This document shows, one piece after another, positions 60,825 through 64,000 of a DNA stretch of 64,000 nucleotides. How positions within the stretch are numbered: the stretch's first letter is position 1; the number at the start of each line of letters is the position of its first letter. Made by a program: the position numbers and the translations under genes. The notes below the pieces were generated by a model that worked only from the letters and a program-made list of their open reading frames with translations, did no database searches and was not told the origin of the DNA. Source of the stretch: Stenotrophomonas maltophilia (GTDB lineage: Bacteria > Pseudomonadota > Gammaproteobacteria > Xanthomonadales > Xanthomonadaceae); assembly GCF_013464485.1 (NCBI RefSeq), contig NZ_RAUX01000018.1:1-64000 (forward strand), in the 5' to 3' direction.

Positions 60825-62756
60825 CTACTTCAGCTTGCCGTACAGCACCTGGCCGCGGAAGCCGCGACGCACTTCGCGGTACAGCGCGCGGAACGCAGGG
60901 TAGTCCTGCGGCTGGCACAGCGCCTCCGGGCCACGCACCGCATTCTGCTGCAGGCGATGACGCACGGTGACTTCCTGGCCCTCGCGACTCCAGTCCACCC
61001 GGTACTCGCCCGCAGCATTGGTGAAGCGCTGGCTGGCAGGTATCGCAATGATCGGGGCATTGGCCGGGAACTGCAGGCGATAGGTTTCCTCGCGCAGGCT
61101 GGCATTGCAGTAGAACGGCGTCTCGTTGGCCGGCGCCGAAGCGGTGGCATACAGCCCACGCACCGATTCGCCGCCCGGCGGATCCGGCACGGCCATGCCG
61201 CCGGCCACGCTGAAGTCTGCATAGTCCTCGGCCTGGAAGGCCATGTGGTAACCGAACGGCCGGGTCAGGTCGACCGGCACGCCCTGGATCTGCAGCTGCC
61301 CTCGCCCATCGAAACCGGACGAGGCCATGATCTGCTCTTCAGCGCGCGCACGATTCTGCGCATTGAGCTGGGAGAACTGCGCGCGCATGCCGATCTCGGC
61401 GTTTTCGCCCAGTTTCGGGATCGTCTCGCCGCGCAGGTTGCCGTTGGCGTCGAAGGTGAAACGCACCTCCATCGAGGTGGCGTTGCGCTGCGGCGTGTTG
61501 GCCGGGGTGCGCGCCAGCGTGGCATCACGGGTGCGCATCACCGGCGCACCCAGGTCGCCTTCCGGCAGCTGACCAAAGCGCGCCCACGCGGTGGTCGAAT
61601 CCAGGTACAGGTCGAATTCGGGAATGTAGGTGATGGCGTGGTTGAAGCGGCCCAGCACCGGAATCTTCGGAAGCGTCGGACCGCCACCGGCACCGATCAG
61701 CACCGGCGAACTGGAGATGCCCTTGGCCGCCAGCAGCGCCTCCAGGATCGTCACATGGTCCTTGCAGTCGCCATAGTGGTTGTCGAGGATGCTCTGCGCG
61801 CTGTTCGGCTCCAGTCCGCCGTTGCCCAGGTACACCGCAACATAGCGGATGTTCTGCGCGACCCAGCGGTACAGCGCATCGGCCTGCTCGCGACGGTCAC
61901 TGATGCCGGTGGTGACCTGGTCGGCCAGCGCCTGCAGTTCCGGCGTGACCTGCGCCGCCGGGCCCGCCTTGAGCTGGTAGGCGCGGCCCATCTGCGACCA
62001 GTCACGATAGGTGCTGGCCATGATGTTCGGCCCGAACTCCCAGCCCGCCGCCGACCAGTTCTGCGCCGGCATCGCCTCGCGGCGCTGATAGCGCCAGCGC
62101 CACTGTGCCTGGCCGTTCTTCACCACCGGGCGATCACTGCCCTGCACGCCGCGACTGTCGATGAACATCGGCAGATTGGCCGGCGCACTCAGGGTGACTT
62201 CGGCGTCCTCGTATTCGGTGAACACATTGAAGGTCTCCCACAGGCCGAAGTAGCCCGGGAAGTACGGCGTGGCCTGGGTACGGCGCACCTGGTAATACAG
62301 GCGCGTGCCCGGGGCCAGGTTCGGGAACACGATCACCCGCACCTTGCGGTCGGCATACATCGCCGCCGAGGCGCTGGAGTAGCTCTCCTGGGTGTAGATG
62401 CGGTCAGCCGGCACGTCGCGTCGCTGGCCGTCAGCGGTGATGGTATAGGCGCCAAGTACTTCCAGCGTCTCCATCTTCTCGCTGTAGCTCAGCCGCACCT
62501 GGCTGAACTGCTCGACCGAGGCCTTGGTCTTGAGCAGGACTTCGTAGGTTTCGGTCTGCACATTGCCCGCATCCGGCCGCACCTGGTAGTCGGCGCGGTA
62601 ACGGACAATGCTGAAATTATTGCTGGCTTCGGTATCGCCGCTGGTGGAAGGCGGCGCCGTGGCGGGCGCGGAGGTGGCGGTGTCTGCCAGTGCCGGGCCG
62701 GCAGCCAGGAAGGCTGCCAGCGCCAGTGCCAGCGCGCTTGGTACGGGGTGAAGCAT
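60825..62756 (-). CDS. DUF3857 and transglutaminase-like domain protein
   Basis: 643 aa. Signal peptide (ALAFLAAGPALAD). N-terminal DUF3857 (YEVLLKTKASVEQFSQVRLSYS, LYYQVRRTQATPYFPGYF), then a transglutaminase-like fold with the putative nucleophile Cys in HYGDCKDHVTILEALLAAKG and His in HAITYIPEFDLYLDSTT. Periplasmic. The family is widespread in Bacteroidetes and xanthomonads; substrate unknown. Sits between ftsK and lolA on the same strand. Confidence 0.85.
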   Translation of the reverse strand: MLHPVPSALALALAAFLAAGPALADTATSAPATAPPSTSGDTEASNNFSIVRYRADYQVRPDAGNVQTETYEVLLKTKASVEQFSQVRLSYSEKMETLEVLGAYTITADGQRRDVPADRIYTQESYSSASAAMYADRKVRVIVFPNLAPGTRLYYQVRRTQATPYFPGYFGLWETFNVFTEYEDAEVTLSAPANLPMFIDSRGVQGSDRPVVKNGQAQWRWRYQRREAMPAQNWSAAGWEFGPNIMASTYRDWSQMGRAYQLKAGPAAQVTPELQALADQVTTGISDRREQADALYRWVAQNIRYVAVYLGNGGLEPNSAQSILDNHYGDCKDHVTILEALLAAKGISSSPVLIGAGGGPTLPKIPVLGRFNHAITYIPEFDLYLDSTTAWARFGQLPEGDLGAPVMRTRDATLARTPANTPQRNATSMEVRFTFDANGNLRGETIPKLGENAEIGMRAQFSQLNAQNRARAEEQIMASSGFDGRGQLQIQGVPVDLTRPFGYHMAFQAEDYADFSVAGGMAVPDPPGGESVRGLYATASAPANETPFYCNASLREETYRLQFPANAPIIAIPASQRFTNAAGEYRVDWSREGQEVTVRHRLQQNAVRGPEALCQPQDYPAFRALYREVRRGFRGQVLYGKLK

Positions 62757-62795
62757 GCGTCGGTTCCTTGGACGTCGTGGGGGATACGTCGGGTC

Positions 62796-64000
62796 TTACT
62801 TCGGCGGCGGCGGTGCCAGCACCGTGCGGTCGCCGTTATGCTCGGGCGCACTGACCACGCCGGCCGCTTCCATGGCCTCGATCAGTCGCGCTGCACGGTT
62901 GTAGCCAATCTTCAGCCGGCGCTGCACGCCGGAAATCGAGGCGCGGCGGGTCTCGGTGACCACCCGCAGTGCTTCGTCATACAGCGGGTCGGACTCGTCG
63001 CCGGCAGAACTGTTCTCAGGCAGGCCGGTGGCGCCGACGACCACGCCGTCGCCCATCGTCTGCACTTCGTCCAGCACGCCGTCGACATAGTCGGCCGGCC
63101 CCATTGCCTTGAGGTGCTCAACCACGCGGTGCACTTCGTCATCGGACACAAAGGCGCCATGCACACGCTCGGGCAGCGCGGTGCCGGGCGGCAGGTACAG
63201 CATGTCGCCGTGGCCCAGCAGGGTTTCCGCGCCGGACTGGTCGAGGATGGTGCGCGAGTCGATCTTGGAGCTGACCTGGAAGGCGATGCGGGTCGGGATG
63301 TTGGCCTTGATCAGGCCGGTGATCACGTCCACCGACGGGCGCTGCGTGGCCAGGATCAGGTGGATGCCGGCCGCACGTGCCTTCTGTGCTAGGCGCGCGA
63401 TCAGCTCTTCCACCTTCTTGCCGACGATCATCATCATGTCGGCGAATTCGTCGATGAAGATGACGATGAACGGCAGCGTCTCCAGCGGGCGCGGCGCCTC
63501 GCCCAGCTCGGGGTTCGGCTTGAACAGCGGGTCCATCAACGGCTGGCCGGCGTCCTGGGCTTCCTTCACCTTCTTGTTGAAGCCGGCCAGGTTGCGCACG
63601 CCCACCGCGCTCATCAGCTTGTAACGGCGCTCCATCTCGGCCACGCACCAGCGCAGGCCGTTGGCGGCCTCCTTCATGTCGGTGACCACCGGCGCCAGCA
63701 AGTGCGGGATGCCCTGGTAGACACTCAGTTCGAGCATCTTCGGGTCGATCATCAGCATCCGCAGGTCTTTGGGCGACGCCTTGAACAGCAGGCTCAGCAC
63801 CATCGCGTTGACCGCCACCGACTTGCCCGAACCGGTGGTGCCGGCCACCAGCAGGTGCGGCATGCGCGCCAGGTCGGCCACGGTCGGTCGGCCGGCAATG
63901 TCCTTGCCCAGTGCCAGGGTCAGCACGCTGGCCGATTTGTCGTATTCCTTCGAGCGCAGCAGCTCGGACAGGAAGATCATCTCGCGGGTGACGTTGGGAA
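62796..64000 (-). CDS. ftsK: DNA translocase FtsK, C-terminal part (runs off the window)
   Basis: About 401 codons. Walker [22 protein letters not shown], Walker [51 protein letters not shown] and the C-terminal winged-helix gamma domain ([33 protein letters not shown]) are intact. FtsK pumps DNA at the septum and activates XerCD at dif. The N-terminal membrane part is beyond the window. Confidence 0.95.
   Translation of the reverse strand, partial: PNVTREMIFLSELLRSKEYDKSASVLTLALGKDIAGRPTVADLARMPHLLVAGTTGSGKSVAVNAMVLSLLFKASPKDLRMLMIDPKMLELSVYQGIPHLLAPVVTDMKEAANGLRWCVAEMERRYKLMSAVGVRNLAGFNKKVKEAQDAGQPLMDPLFKPNPELGEAPRPLETLPFIVIFIDEFADMMMIVGKKVEELIARLAQKARAAGIHLILATQRPSVDVITGLIKANIPTRIAFQVSSKIDSRTILDQSGAETLLGHGDMLYLPPGTALPERVHGAFVSDDEVHRVVEHLKAMGPADYVDGVLDEVQTMGDGVVVGATGLPENSSAGDESDPLYDEALRVVTETRRASISGVQRRLKIGYNRAARLIEAMEAAGVVSAPEHNGDRTVLAPPPPK

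Noticed and set aside
1-64000. CRISPR array or guide-RNA repeat for the TniQ module
   Set aside because: No regularly spaced repeats were seen near tniQ or elsewhere; only short tandem or paired repeats.
1-64000. tRNA or rRNA genes, including a tRNA attachment site
   Set aside because: No cloverleaf-like or rRNA sequence was recognised, including at the suspected island borders.

Overview
The window is a bacterial chromosome segment that best fits Stenotrophomonas (S. maltophilia complex) or a close Xanthomonadaceae relative. The reasons are the GC-rich right part, the GTAG-headed palindromes typical of S. maltophilia at 58468-58552, the ftsK-DUF3857-lolA-rarA gene order, and the protein families present. 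This is inferred from sequence; no database was searched.

Layout. (1) 1-6.4 kb: the moaA 5' end, a YdeP-type molybdopterin oxidoreductase, fdhD, and a cyanide-insensitive-type cytochrome bd oxidase (cydAB). (2) 6.4-23.1 kb: an accessory region. It holds unknown cargo genes (two orphan proteins, a tyrosine phosphatase/HAD pair, a lipoprotein/XRE pair, a 404-aa orphan with a small divergent DNA-binding-like protein). A compact, translationally coupled Tn7-like module follows (TnsA-like, TnsB, TnsC, TniQ; 13480-18288), then a decayed tyrosine recombinase, then a complete type III CBASS anti-phage operon (CD-NTase, HORMA Cap7, TRIP13-like Cap6, NucC; 19216-22497). Base composition from 1 to about 23 kb looks clearly less GC-rich than the rest (spot counts of two 60-base lines: 53% at 1021-1080, 70% at 25921-25980). 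The whole left third may therefore be acquired DNA.

(3) 23.1-46.9 kb: GC-rich chromosome devoted largely to light and membrane stress. It has a TspO protein, a bacteriophytochrome kinase with a response regulator and a hybrid kinase in one operon, and an ECF sigma/ChrR zinc anti-sigma pair. An eight-gene lipid-modification operon follows (desaturase, FAD oxidase, DUF1365, two CFA-synthase-like methyltransferases, DUF2878, DUF1295, lipocalin). A shared motif, GCATCCA-N15-CGTA, lies upstream of the sigma gene, the divergent secreted-protein gene, the desaturase operon and tspO. It is a candidate promoter for this ECF sigma factor. A BvgS-like hybrid kinase with its own LuxR-type regulator follows.

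(4) 46.9-64 kb: SapC, a small basic protein, and an EF-G paralogue preceded by an elaborate two-peptide attenuator leader (50190-50522). Then come a heme-uptake operon (hmuTUV with a beta-propeller protein and an esterase, Fur-like box), a methyltransferase, DUF805, rarA, lolA, a DUF3857 transglutaminase-like protein and the C-terminal part of ftsK.

The strongest leads are the EF-G leader/attenuator, a TnsA-like protein that appears to have lost all its nuclease residues, and the ECF-sigma motif linking tspO to the photo-oxidative lipid operon. No tRNA, rRNA or CRISPR array was recognised.
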